Shown here: positions 36,405 through 44,536 of the stretch, one piece after another
How positions within the stretch are numbered: position 1 is the first letter of the stretch
Layout of the letters: each line of letters opens with the position of its first letter
NCBI RefSeq assembly: GCF_021389935.1
Contig: NZ_CP089979.1
Span: forward strand, 663,001 to 727,000
DNA length: 64,000 nucleotides
DNA from: Fulvivirga ligni
GTDB lineage: Bacteria > Bacteroidota > Bacteroidia > Cytophagales > Cyclobacteriaceae
Direction: 5' to 3'
Notes under the pieces: generated by a model
Databases searched by the model: none
Seen by the model: the letters and a program-made list of their open reading frames with translations, nothing else
What the model was told of the DNA's origin: nothing
Position numbers and translations under genes: made by a program

Positions 36405-36897
36405 GAGTTTGGTTGGTTAAAAGTTTGTCGAGTTCGTTTAAGGTAGCTGTGAAACCTTCTTTGAATCCCATTTCAATCATTCTTTCCATGCGCTCAAGGG
36501 AATCATTATAGATAGTGATATTTACGGTGGTTACTCCATCTTGTTCACTAAAAGTGAAATCCCAATGAGAACCAGGCAGTTGCAGATTTTCATCCTTGTC
36601 AGCAAAAGCATTAAAAAACTTAAAGTTTGTCTTCGGGCTTATTGAGGTATAATCATGCATTTGCCAGCCAAGCACCTCACCTTCGGCATTTGTCATAGCA
36701 TAAAACCTTCTTCCTCCCTCTTTAAACTCCATTGATTTTGTTTTGGAAATGAATGGTTTAGGTGCCCACCACTTATCAAGGATTTCTTGCTTAGTGAAAG
36801 CATCCCAAACCAAAGGAAGTTTGGCTTTAAACTCGCGGGCTATAAATACGGTTTTGGATTCTTTGTCTACCGTAAAATCAAATAATAAACTGTTCAT
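36388..36897 (-). CDS. SRPBCC (AHSA1-like) protein
   Basis: A 169-residue cytosolic protein of the START/Bet v1-like fold: [28 protein letters not shown] at the N-terminus, [21 protein letters not shown] in the middle and a long C-terminal helix [17 protein letters not shown]. This is the AHSA1 branch, which binds hydrophobic ligands. In many bacteria such genes follow an ArsR regulator; none is present here. Operon with the exported hydrolase. Confidence 0.88.
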   Translation of the reverse strand: MNSLLFDFTVDKESKTVFIAREFKAKLPLVWDAFTKQEILDKWWAPKPFISKTKSMEFKEGGRRFYAMTNAEGEVLGWQMHDYTSISPKTNFKFFNAFADKDENLQLPGSHWDFTFSEQDGVTTVNITIYNDSLERMERMIEMGFKEGFTATLNELDKLLTNQTHDVTP

Positions 36898-37022
36898 TGA
36901 ATTCTCTCTTTAATGTTAACTGCCACTGTCTTACTTCAGATGAGGAATAGCCTACATTAAATTGCATAAAAATCGTTAATAAGCCATTCTTAACATTCAA
37001 AAATAAATAAGAAACTACATGG

Positions 37023-37040
37023 TTGCGAATATATACGCAA
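37023..37040. promoter_or_regulatory. TTGCG/CGCAA dyad upstream of the SRPBCC operon
   Basis: TTGCG (37023-37027) and CGCAA (37036-37040) flank an AT-only 8-bp core. It lies in the 260-bp gap between the Reg_prop lipoprotein (minus strand, ending at 37158) and the SRPBCC gene start (36897). A regulator-binding site is possible; nothing else is seen in the gap. Confidence 0.3.
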
Positions 37041-37157
37041 TCATTCGGTTTCGCAAATTTATTTTGGAGAATTATTGGTTGGAAATTGTTGAGGGTAGTT
37101 TATTACAAAAATTAGCCAGGGGTTAGCGGGCCTAGATGAATTGAACTCAATACGGAC

Positions 37158-38210
37158 TCAACTCCTGGTGACTTCAATCACAGTTTCTCCATCATATATC
37201 CACAGACCATGTTTATTCCCAAACCATATGTTTCCATCTTTGTCAGCCAATAAAAAGTTTATTCTATGGTAAGTTTTGCCATGATTATCTTTAAAGATTC
37301 TAAAATGTTCTCCATCAAAGGTCGCTAGTTCGGTAGTGCCACTGGCAAGCCAAAGCAAGCCTGATTGATCTTCATATATACCCTTGACATTGTTGTGTGT
37401 TAAGCCATCATTCATTTTATAGAAGGTGGTAAAAACTTTCCCATCATACTTATCAAGACCACCATCGTGATTACCATGGGTGCCTATCCAGATGTTGTTT
37501 TTCGAATCCTCAAATACCACGCGAATGAAGTCATCACTTAGTTCTTGAGTATAATGTGTAAAACCCTCACCATCATAAACGCTTACCCCACCATGGCTCA
37601 GTGAGGTAAACCAAATATTTCCTTTTGAATCCTCTATCATGCTCAACACAATATTGTGCTGATGACCATCATCATAAACCTTCCCTATATCCGACAGATG
37701 TTGGGTAAATGACTCTCCGTTATAATGATAAGCGCCTGCCCCATTTGTGCCGAACCAAAGATCGCCGCCAGAATCTTCTAAAATTGACATAACCTGATTA
37801 GGATTTACTACGGGATAAACTTTATCCAGCCAAACGCTGGAGGTATCACTTTTGGGAATTTCAACACTCTCAAAAAGTTTTCCATCGAATTTACAAACGC
37901 CTGAGGTGGTACCAAACCATATATTGCCTTCCCTATCTTCGGTAATACATGAAATATCATTGTCGCAAAGGCCATTCGCTGCGGTATAATTGATAAATGA
38001 GCTACCATCAAATTTAAAAACCCCATTACCACGACTACCAAACCATAGATTTCCCTTACTATCAAGAAAACCACAGTAGAATCCATTTTCAGGCATTGGG
38101 AGCTTAACATGTTCGATAGGTGTGGTTGACTCCAATTTCTGCTTTGTCTGTCCGCTACAAGAGAATACTAAAAAGGGTAGGCATATGAACAGGATTTTAT
38201 AGACATTCAT
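37158..38210 (-). CDS. Reg_prop beta-propeller lipoprotein
   Basis: A 350-residue predicted lipoprotein. The ATG at 38210 gives MNVYKILFICLPFLVFSC with a lipobox; the longer frame starts only at a TTG. Seven or so 'two-component regulator propeller' repeats follow, each with D..G.IWFGT..GV.K.DG. These repeats usually form the periplasmic sensor of hybrid kinases; here they stand alone on a lipid-anchored protein. It may be a detached sensor or an envelope enzyme such as a lyase-like propeller (inference). Confidence 0.8.
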   Translation of the reverse strand: MNVYKILFICLPFLVFSCSGQTKQKLESTTPIEHVKLPMPENGFYCGFLDSKGNLWFGSRGNGVFKFDGSSFINYTAANGLCDNDISCITEDREGNIWFGTTSGVCKFDGKLFESVEIPKSDTSSVWLDKVYPVVNPNQVMSILEDSGGDLWFGTNGAGAYHYNGESFTQHLSDIGKVYDDGHQHNIVLSMIEDSKGNIWFTSLSHGGVSVYDGEGFTHYTQELSDDFIRVVFEDSKNNIWIGTHGNHDGGLDKYDGKVFTTFYKMNDGLTHNNVKGIYEDQSGLLWLASGTTELATFDGEHFRIFKDNHGKTYHRINFLLADKDGNIWFGNKHGLWIYDGETVIEVTRS

Positions 38211-38329
38211 AGAATGTGTTTTTGTATGTGACTTATAACTGTTATACAATATAAGTTCACTATGCTTAACTCTCGAATCTTAGAAGGTCTTTAACATTTC
38301 ATTATCAATTGACCACTCCTATGAGAATT

Positions 38330-38365
38330 TCTCCTCTCCTTGAGGAGAAGGGCCGGGGATGAGGT
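38330..38365. repeat. GC-rich palindromic repeat, copy 1
   Basis: Contains TCTCCT-TG-AGGAGA (38335-38348), followed by AGGGCCGGGGATGAGGT. Copy 2 is at 40105-40141 with 2 differences over 30 bp. Both are in gaps between genes. Confidence 0.7.
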
Positions 38366-38384
38366 AAAAAAATTGTCTATCTCC

Positions 38385-39032
38385 TCAGAGGTTTCCTTTA
38401 ATGGACTGTTCTGGGAATTGAGGTTTTGCACGCATCACTCTAAAAAAGTCCATCCAAATAGCAGAACCTTCTGCGGTGATTGGTCCTGCTCTAAATTTTT
38501 GTATTCTATGGATTGGGTATTTGAGAACTTCCTCATCATTAATAAAAAAGTGAGTATCCACATCTTCCTTCACTACTTTAATCTTTTTCAATTTTATATC
38601 AATCTGATCGGCATACTTTCCTTCATCTAATAATTCATAAGTTCTGATTTTATATTCACCGGCATTATTGATTTTAATCTCAACAGTTCCTAATTCGCTT
38701 GCTGGATTGCCATAAATCAACCCATAGAAGGTAGAATCTTCATCATCCGGACCAGTGATGGATAACTCAATTGAAAATTGTTCCATACTATCTATTTCAA
38801 ACGGAGGAGCATTGAATCGAGCTGTAGAATCTAAAGCTTCAAAGTAATAAGTCCCTTTATCGATTCTAGCATATTGACCTCCATCGTTGCCAGTCCAAAA
38901 TACAGTATCAGGGATGATGAAGTGATTGAAGTATACCTCATCCATTTTAACATGCTCACCACCAGACGGCCGACCTTTACAAGCATACACCGCTAAGATG
39001 ACCCCTATAAATAATATGTATCTATTTTTCAT
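38385..39032 (-). CDS. Hypothetical lipoprotein
   Basis: A 215-residue predicted lipoprotein: MKNRYILFIGVILAVYAC with lipobox AVYA-C. The mature part is beta-rich (WTGNDGGQYARIDKGTYYFEA, FSIELSITGPDDEDSTFYGLIYG, EYKIRTYELLDEGKYADQ, WMDFFRVMRA). Its order of strands resembles LamG/concanavalin-like 'family 16/DUF1080' folds, but no catalytic motif is visible. I do not assign a function. It is in a run of minus-strand genes with a small membrane protein 14 bp upstream. Confidence 0.6.
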   Translation of the reverse strand: MKNRYILFIGVILAVYACKGRPSGGEHVKMDEVYFNHFIIPDTVFWTGNDGGQYARIDKGTYYFEALDSTARFNAPPFEIDSMEQFSIELSITGPDDEDSTFYGLIYGNPASELGTVEIKINNAGEYKIRTYELLDEGKYADQIDIKLKKIKVVKEDVDTHFFINDEEVLKYPIHRIQKFRAGPITAEGSAIWMDFFRVMRAKPQFPEQSIKGNL

Positions 39033-39046
39033 CTCTTAACTAAATA

Positions 39047-39235
39047 TCACGCAGCCAGAATCAAAAATTCAAATGCACTTAAAAATAATAGAACCAAACA
39101 TGTTGCAAGGAATACCAATCCGGCTTTCTTCAGCTTGCTATTATCCTTATTTATCAGCCCTGCAAAAAAGAAAACCAAGGTTGATATCATACCGATGAGA
39201 CCTAGTGAGAATTTAAGAATTGTCCCGATGAGCAT
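39047..39235 (-). CDS. Small two-segment membrane protein
   Basis: A 62-residue protein consisting almost entirely of two membrane segments (about 5-27 and 38-60) joined by INKDNSKLKKAG. No family recognised. Located between a hypothetical cytosolic gene and the lipoprotein gene on the same strand, so possibly co-transcribed. Confidence 0.5.
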   Translation of the reverse strand: MLIGTILKFSLGLIGMISTLVFFFAGLINKDNSKLKKAGLVFLATCLVLLFLSAFEFLILAA

Positions 39236-39273
39236 TTTAGTTTTGGTTAAATGAGTTCTAAAGATACAAAAGC

Positions 39274-39996
39274 CTACATCTTTCTTCGTTCAGCGGTTAA
39301 TATTTGCTCAGCCCAAGAAATCTTCTCTGCGACTTCGTCCTTCTCATATTCAAAATATTTTGCCTGAATTTTATTATATATTATATCAGATAAAACCCAC
39401 CTTATAAACTCCTTACTAGAATTCTTTCCAGCCAAGAAGCCACCTTTCCTTTCAAAAATATTGGTGTGTTTGTCTACTATGATTGACGCCAAATGCTTTA
39501 TTCCCGATTTTGAGTCTGATTTATTCCAGATGTAAAGCAATTCAGAAAAGTCAGGATAAATGTTTGTAATAGCACAAAAGTAAGATTCGAATTCCCGCTC
39601 AGCCTTTTCGCTATTATCATTTAAAATACTCTCCCAAAGATTAAACATAAACGATTGAACTACCTTTTGCTCATCTCTCGCCCAATTATTCCAATCTGCA
39701 ATATGGAGTTTATCAAAAGCAATGCTGATCTCATAAGGAGCCCTAAATAAGGCAATCAATTCGAATATCCTAGGCAGAAAATGTTTATAGTCAGCTATGC
39801 TCCCCCATGTAGTAATACACTTACCGGTAAATCTAGACAAATCATTTTCATCAAGTTCACGTAATGGCTTAGATAGCAACTCCCTATTCCATTTATGCAA
39901 ATCTGCATATAGCGGGCTTCCAGACATATCCCTTGCCTCATATTTCTGAAAAACCCGGTAAAGATCTTCTATGCTATCTCTTAGTTGTTCATTCAT
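39274..39996 (-). CDS. Hypothetical cytosolic protein
   Basis: A 240-residue helical, charged protein without signal or membrane segment. Conserved-looking patches are DLHKWNRELLSKPL, CITTWGSIADYKHFLPRIFELI and RWVLSDIIYNKIQAKYFEYE. The second of these recurs in uncharacterised proteins that sit beside toxin-immunity genes in several phyla, but I cannot claim such a role here because no toxin gene is next to it. Function unknown. Confidence 0.55.
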   Translation of the reverse strand: MNEQLRDSIEDLYRVFQKYEARDMSGSPLYADLHKWNRELLSKPLRELDENDLSRFTGKCITTWGSIADYKHFLPRIFELIALFRAPYEISIAFDKLHIADWNNWARDEQKVVQSFMFNLWESILNDNSEKAEREFESYFCAITNIYPDFSELLYIWNKSDSKSGIKHLASIIVDKHTNIFERKGGFLAGKNSSKEFIRWVLSDIIYNKIQAKYFEYEKDEVAEKISWAEQILTAERRKM

Positions 39997-40104
39997 AAAC
40001 GCATGGCCAATGGTAAAATCCTGAATCTTTTAAATAACGGACTAAAATTATCCGAAATATATAATTATTGCTAATGCCATCATCTCAACGCGGGAAAAGA
40101 ATCA

Positions 40105-40141
40105 CTCCCTTCTCCTCGAGGAGAAGGGCTGGGGATGAGGT
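40105..40141. repeat. GC-rich palindromic repeat, copy 2
   Basis: Arms CCCTTCTCCTC (40107-40117) and GAGGAGAAGGG (40118-40128) form a perfect 22-bp palindrome, followed by CTGGGGATGAGGT as in copy 1. It lies in the 257-bp gap between 39996 and 40254, which otherwise holds no gene. Confidence 0.75.
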
Positions 40142-40253
40142 GAAAAACCGGGCAAGACCTTACCCTCAGCTGAGGAAATAGCAATCTTCCTAGGGAAGCT
40201 TACTTAATGAATACAGCCTCCTCTATCTCAGTTTTGGACTATCTTACAGGTCA

Positions 40254-40886
40254 TTATTTAGTTTTTGTCAGAGCCATTTTTACAGCAAGACCAGTTAACA
40301 CTGAGGCCATAAACCATTTTTGAATTCTTAGCCAAATTGGCTTTTTTGAGAACCAGGATGCCAGTTTAGCAGCAGAAATTATAATCAATAAATTGATGGT
40401 GAAACTTATTATTATTTGAATGACACCCAACTGGAAACTCTGACTTAAAATTGAACCATTTTCAGGCTTCATAAACTGAGGAAAAAAAGAGAGGTAAAAC
40501 ACGGCCATTTTCGGATTTAGCACATTGGTCATAAGTCCGATGCTAAAAAGCTTAAGAGGTTTGTCAGATTTTAGATTATGATTAGCATTAAAGATCTTAT
40601 TTCCAGATTTGACGGAATTATATGCTAAGTAAAGAAGATAACCCACGCCTAGAAATTTAACTACAATAAATGCGTAAGGAATTGCAAAAAATATTGCGGT
40701 CAGACCAAACGACACCATTAAGATATGAAAGAGAAATCCACACATAACTCCAAAAAGCGATATTATCCCGGCATTTTTACCCTGAGATAGGGATCTGGAT
40801 ATCAAGTATATCATATTGGGTCCCGGAGAAAGCACCATTATAAGGGCTGCTAATCCAAATAAAACTAAGTCGTTAAATGGCATCAT
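40254..40886 (-). CDS. LysE/RhtB family amino-acid exporter
   Basis: A 210-residue inner-membrane exporter with six hydrophobic segments. The N-terminal motif MVLSPGPNMIYLISRSLSQG with the following FGVMCGF is diagnostic of the LysE/RhtB family, which exports lysine, homoserine, threonine or related solutes. The middle NPKMAVFYLSFFPQF motif is also typical. Two ATG codons in tandem (40886, 40883) are possible starts. Not linked to a regulator of the Lrp or LysG type. Confidence 0.9.
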   Translation of the reverse strand: MMPFNDLVLFGLAALIMVLSPGPNMIYLISRSLSQGKNAGIISLFGVMCGFLFHILMVSFGLTAIFFAIPYAFIVVKFLGVGYLLYLAYNSVKSGNKIFNANHNLKSDKPLKLFSIGLMTNVLNPKMAVFYLSFFPQFMKPENGSILSQSFQLGVIQIIISFTINLLIIISAAKLASWFSKKPIWLRIQKWFMASVLTGLAVKMALTKTK

Positions 40887-41034
40887 ATATTTATAGGTTT
40901 AGGATTTCCAATGTTTAGGATTATATATAGCTGGTCAAATAAAACCAGCACCCTTTCAACTATATTGAATTTAATGATTTCAAGAAAAAATTCTGACAAA
41001 GACTCAAAAATTTCTGATGTAATTTTTCGGAAAC

Positions 41035-41062
41035 AAAAAAGAGGCCCATCTCTGAGCCTCTT
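41035..41062 (-). terminator. Terminator after the spondin gene
   Basis: On the minus strand AAGAGGC pairs with GCCTCTT (41056-41062 and 41039-41045) around 10 bases, followed by TTTTTT. It starts 22 bp after the stop codon. Confidence 0.88.
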
Positions 41063-41084
41063 CAACCTTAGTATTCCAACTATC

Positions 41085-42464
41085 CTAATTAACCGAGATA
41101 GTAACTTTAATCTGCTGGTTGGTGGCAGGTATTATGCCTGATGGGGTTACAGTTCTTACCATATCATCGTCATCATCAGGGCCAATATCTGAGCCGCCTT
41201 GTCTGATCACTTGCGTTGGGCCTGCACCTGGGTATTCGTCTTCTTCGGTGCCTACGTCAAATAGCATAACCGAGCTGGTAACATCACCGGTCACAGGAGT
41301 TTCTCCGTTGAAAAGGGCTAGCCCCATATCGCCAAAGCCGTAGAACCAGTCATTACTTTGAGCGAACATGGTTGCGAATGACAGGTAATCTCCCGGGCTG
41401 GCATCGAAAGTAAATGAAAAGCTATTGCCCGGAGTGGCTGGGCCAGCGGCCGAACTGCCGTTGGGCGTATTGAAAATGGCCGCTTCAATTACTCCATCTC
41501 TATCGGCAACAGCTGCTCCCAATGGCGTCGCGTTACCATCTTCAGCAATATGCTCCAGGCCATCGCCATAGTCAGCTGCGCCCATTTCAAATAATGGCAT
41601 GCTGCTACCGTTATGTACCGCCCAAACTCCTGGTGATAATGGAGCGATAATGCCGATTTTACCATCTAAGTAACTTTCTAATTCCCCTGGCATACCATCT
41701 TCAGCTATTTCTTCCAGGCCGTTATCCATGGCCATCATTCCAGCTTCGAATAGTGGGTTATCAGCGGTATGTACCACAAAACCACCTGGTGACAACGGCG
41801 AAGAAAACTCACCGCCAGACATATTTTCAATGGTTAGAGTGAATTCTGTGCCGTCGTTAGAGAGGGTCACTTTAATCATTTCACTCACAGCAGGATAGTT
41901 GTAAGTGCTTGAGCCACCTTCAGTATCCATGACAGTAACAGGTATTGCGTTATCCGTTTCTTCTAGCAACGTTACATTTTCTGATTCTGAGGTTCCCGTG
42001 CCAGCGGGGTCATTATTTGGTCCGGGCTGGTCGGTGCTACCAGGCATGCGGTTCACTTCCGTGCCTGCATCCCATAAGTAAATTTGGTCGGTAACGTCAC
42101 CGGTTATAGGATCGCCATTGTCATCATAAAGGGAAATTCCTGTGCCTTTTGGCGCAAAGAAAAGGTCGTTAGAAGCTACCAACATAGTAGCAAACGATAC
42201 CTTCAGCGGTGTTCCTGGTAAATAAGGGTTGCCCGCGTGAAAGGTAAACTGGTACATATCATCTTCTCCGGGTAACAGAGGCGCGGGATCACTGGCTCCG
42301 ACAGGAGTATTAAAAATGCCGCCTTGATAAAACGGATAGGCTGTTCCTACATTTTCAATGGTTACTGTAAAGGTGCTGGGCTCCTGCATAGAATCGCCGC
42401 CATCATCATCTCCACAGCTAAATAATGTGAATAAGGCTAGGATTAGGAATATTGGGTTTTTCAT
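41085..42464 (-). CDS. Spondin-domain lipoprotein
   Basis: A 459-residue predicted lipoprotein (lipobox TLFS-C, C17, then an acidic GDDDGGD linker). It contains two related Spondin_N-type halves: about 30-190 (FTVTIENVGTAYPFYQGGIFNTPVG, FATMLVASNDLFFAP, GTEVNRMPG) and about 205-420 (FTLTIENMSGG, SPGVWAVH, AIFNTPNG, FATMFAQSNDWFYGFGDMG, DVGTEEDEYPGAG). Spondin domains in bacteria are secreted beta-rich modules often found with redox or biofilm proteins; their ligand is unknown. The promoter region carries the same 34-bp block as the regulator gene at 46731, so it probably belongs to that two-component regulon. Confidence 0.85.
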   Translation of the reverse strand: MKNPIFLILALFTLFSCGDDDGGDSMQEPSTFTVTIENVGTAYPFYQGGIFNTPVGASDPAPLLPGEDDMYQFTFHAGNPYLPGTPLKVSFATMLVASNDLFFAPKGTGISLYDDNGDPITGDVTDQIYLWDAGTEVNRMPGSTDQPGPNNDPAGTGTSESENVTLLEETDNAIPVTVMDTEGGSSTYNYPAVSEMIKVTLSNDGTEFTLTIENMSGGEFSSPLSPGGFVVHTADNPLFEAGMMAMDNGLEEIAEDGMPGELESYLDGKIGIIAPLSPGVWAVHNGSSMPLFEMGAADYGDGLEHIAEDGNATPLGAAVADRDGVIEAAIFNTPNGSSAAGPATPGNSFSFTFDASPGDYLSFATMFAQSNDWFYGFGDMGLALFNGETPVTGDVTSSVMLFDVGTEEDEYPGAGPTQVIRQGGSDIGPDDDDDMVRTVTPSGIIPATNQQIKVTISVN

Positions 42465-42491
42465 GACTTTTATATTTGGTTGTTGTAATAC

Positions 42492-42525
42492 AAAAGTCTA
42501 TTTCAAGTATCACGGAATTATCACA
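42492..42525 (-). promoter_or_regulatory. Predicted response-regulator box upstream of spondin gene
   Basis: Identical at 31 of 34 positions to 46757-46790. Read on the minus strand it holds two direct GTGATA half-sites 11 bp apart, then TTGAAATA and TAGACTTTTG, which resembles a -7 box. The block ends 27 bp before the ATG at 42464. Confidence 0.7.
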
Positions 42526-42630
42526 GATGTATAACGATAGTTTAAAGTTTGTGATAGGTGCTTAATAATGTTTGTAGACAATGAAATTTGAGTATGGTAA
42601 GATATGCTGGATCTGAGAACCAAGTGATGC

Positions 42631-42658
42631 GTGGACACCAGCGCGACGCTGGCGCCAG
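42631..42658. repeat. GC-rich palindromic element
   Basis: CCAGCG-CGA-CGCTGG (42638-42652) overlaps a second palindrome CTGGCGCCAG (42649-42658), preceded by GTGGACA. The composition is strongly unlike its AT-rich surroundings. It resembles REP/mobile small repeats. Only one copy seen here. Confidence 0.5.
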
Positions 42659-42767
42659 CAAATGACAAATTTCTGTAAGGCTTCTCTGTTACTTCTTGAA
42701 CACGAATAATTATTAGAGCTAATTTTGAGTCTACACTGGCTGCTTTCTAATGAAGCACCCCTAACCC

Positions 42768-43607
42768 TTATAGCTTATAATAAACCCCAGCTGAATATTG
42801 CGGAGATGCTAATATTCTTTTTGCTGAGAATGCGGAAAAGCCAGCCAAAGACACTCCGAATTTTTCTTTTATATCATAGGCTATTTCGGTGCCGTAGCTG
42901 ATGTATTCTACATTATTTGAAAATACGCCATTGGTCTGAACTTCAGCGTTATTGCCGTTCATTAATGATTCTACCATGGCGAGTTTCCCTATAAGTGTTA
43001 GTCTTTTGATAGCGGTGATTCCAGCTTCTGCTGTGAGCCTGAATTCATCAGAGAAATTTTCAGTGCGATTATTAAAACCTATTCCGGCACTTACATACCA
43101 GCCTTTGAATGATCGGCTGGCATCCAGCATGAGTAATTGATTGAATTCGCCATCACCCGTCTGCAGTATTTTGCTATCACCACCCGCGGGATTCCCTAGC
43201 GGTAAGCCTAAAGTAAGTGTAGCGCTAACTGCTATTTTTTTCTGGAAAGTCAGGGCGTATTTTAATCCCAGGTTAGTATCTCCAAATGAATTGATTTCGT
43301 CGCCAGGCTCTATCATTCCAGACTGCCTTCTTTTCACTTCGTTCAGTGTGCTTCTTACAAAAAATGGCATATAAGCCACCGCTGTGAATCGATCCGTAAT
43401 GCCATATTCTGCATAAAGGCTGGTGGTATACAGACTAATGGTGGTGATATCTACAGTATTGCCTTCAGGATTGTAAAACTTGTTGGCTATGATCCAGCTT
43501 TGGCTAAGTTTAAAATAGCCTTTTCCCTTTTCCTGAGGCCATCCGCCACCGGCATAAGCTTGCAAAGTGCAGATAAACGCGAGAAGTATAGCAGTAAGTA
43601 ATTTCAT
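42768..43607 (-). CDS. Outer-membrane beta-barrel of the two-component operon
   Basis: A 279-residue exported protein: signal peptide (MKLLTAILLAFICTLQAYA-G), then alternating amphipathic strands through to the C-terminal aromatic SAGVYYKL. GDTNLGLKYAL, LGLPLGNPAGG and GIGFNNRTE resemble the transporter-like barrels of the 'MetA pathway of phenol degradation' family, usually found near genes for small hydrophobic solutes. A specific ligand cannot be named. It starts 3 bp after the Big2/DM13 lipoprotein gene, so the two are co-expressed. Confidence 0.8.
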   Translation of the reverse strand: MKLLTAILLAFICTLQAYAGGGWPQEKGKGYFKLSQSWIIANKFYNPEGNTVDITTISLYTTSLYAEYGITDRFTAVAYMPFFVRSTLNEVKRRQSGMIEPGDEINSFGDTNLGLKYALTFQKKIAVSATLTLGLPLGNPAGGDSKILQTGDGEFNQLLMLDASRSFKGWYVSAGIGFNNRTENFSDEFRLTAEAGITAIKRLTLIGKLAMVESLMNGNNAEVQTNGVFSNNVEYISYGTEIAYDIKEKFGVSLAGFSAFSAKRILASPQYSAGVYYKL

Positions 43608-43610
43608 AGC

Positions 43611-44534
43611 CTATTCATTAAAATTAGCGTATCCGAAAGTGATGGCGGCAGGCTTGCAGAGCACAATGACATATTGATAAGTATCCAGCTCTACTGAAGC
43701 ATCTAACGCGGTGATATTAAATGATTTAGCCCCATTAGTGGTAATTTCTCCCAGCCCCAAACCAGAAGCGGCCACCTGACTACCTGTGGTGGTGTTAGAC
43801 AAATAAATGAAAGTGCCCAGAGCAAAGCTGGTTTCAAAATCTTCACTGAAACCTAGAATTAGATTGTCATTATTATCATAGTACAAACGAGCTGCACCTT
43901 TGGCCACATAACCATTACCTCCCATAAAAGTGGCCACTTTCTCAGCGCTACCCACCGTGAGTTGATACTGCTGACTTGATATGCCCTGGGATGAGGCTGT
44001 AATGCTCACTTCGCCATTAGACTTTCCTGTTACCAAGCCGGCGGATGAAACTGTAGCTACATCATTATTGCTGCTTTGCCAGGTCACCTCGCCATCAATT
44101 TCCTCACCATAGCCATTGAGCAATTTTACCGATAGCTGCAAAGAACCACCAACGGATAACAGGTTGCTACTTCCAGTCAATACTACCTCAGCCAGTTCGT
44201 CAGGGTTATCTATTATGGTAATAAGTAAAGATTCACTTTCTACTGATTCAAATGTTGCCTTAATCATCACCTGGCCAGCCATATTGGCGGTAAGTAAGCC
44301 ATTATTGTCTACAGAAGCCACAGCGGTATTGCTACTTTGCCATGTCAAGGACTCTTCTACGGCTATTCCAAATTCATTATAATAAATACCTTCCATCTGA
44401 AGTGTAGTTCCCGTCATGACACTATTAGCCTCAGAAGTGATCGCTATTTTCTTCTCCACTAAAGGATCATCAACAAAGTCGGTACCGATACAGCTGGCAA
44501 ATAACAGAATGGTGGAAAAAACTAAATATCTCAT
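43611..44534 (-). CDS. Big2 plus DM13-domain lipoprotein
   Basis: A 307-residue predicted lipoprotein (lipobox LFAS-C, C15). Two bacterial Ig-like group 2 domains follow at about 30-110 and 115-195; each has the W.SSN..VA.V...GL.T....G...I.A signature. The C-terminal about 100 residues match the DM13 pattern: GYVAKGAARLYYDNNDNLIL, FSEDFETSFALGTFIYLS, LGEITTNGAKSFNI and the end YVIVLCKPAAITFGYANF with the single conserved Cys. DM13 is proposed to act in electron transfer or hydroxylation on the cell surface. Translationally linked to the kinase (2 bp) and the barrel (3 bp). Confidence 0.82.
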   Translation of the reverse strand: MRYLVFSTILLFASCIGTDFVDDPLVEKKIAITSEANSVMTGTTLQMEGIYYNEFGIAVEESLTWQSSNTAVASVDNNGLLTANMAGQVMIKATFESVESESLLITIIDNPDELAEVVLTGSSNLLSVGGSLQLSVKLLNGYGEEIDGEVTWQSSNNDVATVSSAGLVTGKSNGEVSITASSQGISSQQYQLTVGSAEKVATFMGGNGYVAKGAARLYYDNNDNLILGFSEDFETSFALGTFIYLSNTTTGSQVAASGLGLGEITTNGAKSFNITALDASVELDTYQYVIVLCKPAAITFGYANFNE

Positions 44535-44536
44535 GG

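Larger units (their letters stand above)
42465..42767. other. 303-bp gap with regulator box and palindrome
   Basis: This gap between the spondin gene and the outer-membrane barrel gene holds the regulator box (42492-42525), a GC-rich palindrome (42631-42658), and otherwise AT-rich DNA with stops in all frames. No gene is supported. Confidence 0.6.

Noticed and set aside
38340-38630. Plus-strand 96-residue frame over the palindromic repeat
   Set aside because: It runs antisense through a lipoprotein gene and begins inside a repeat element.
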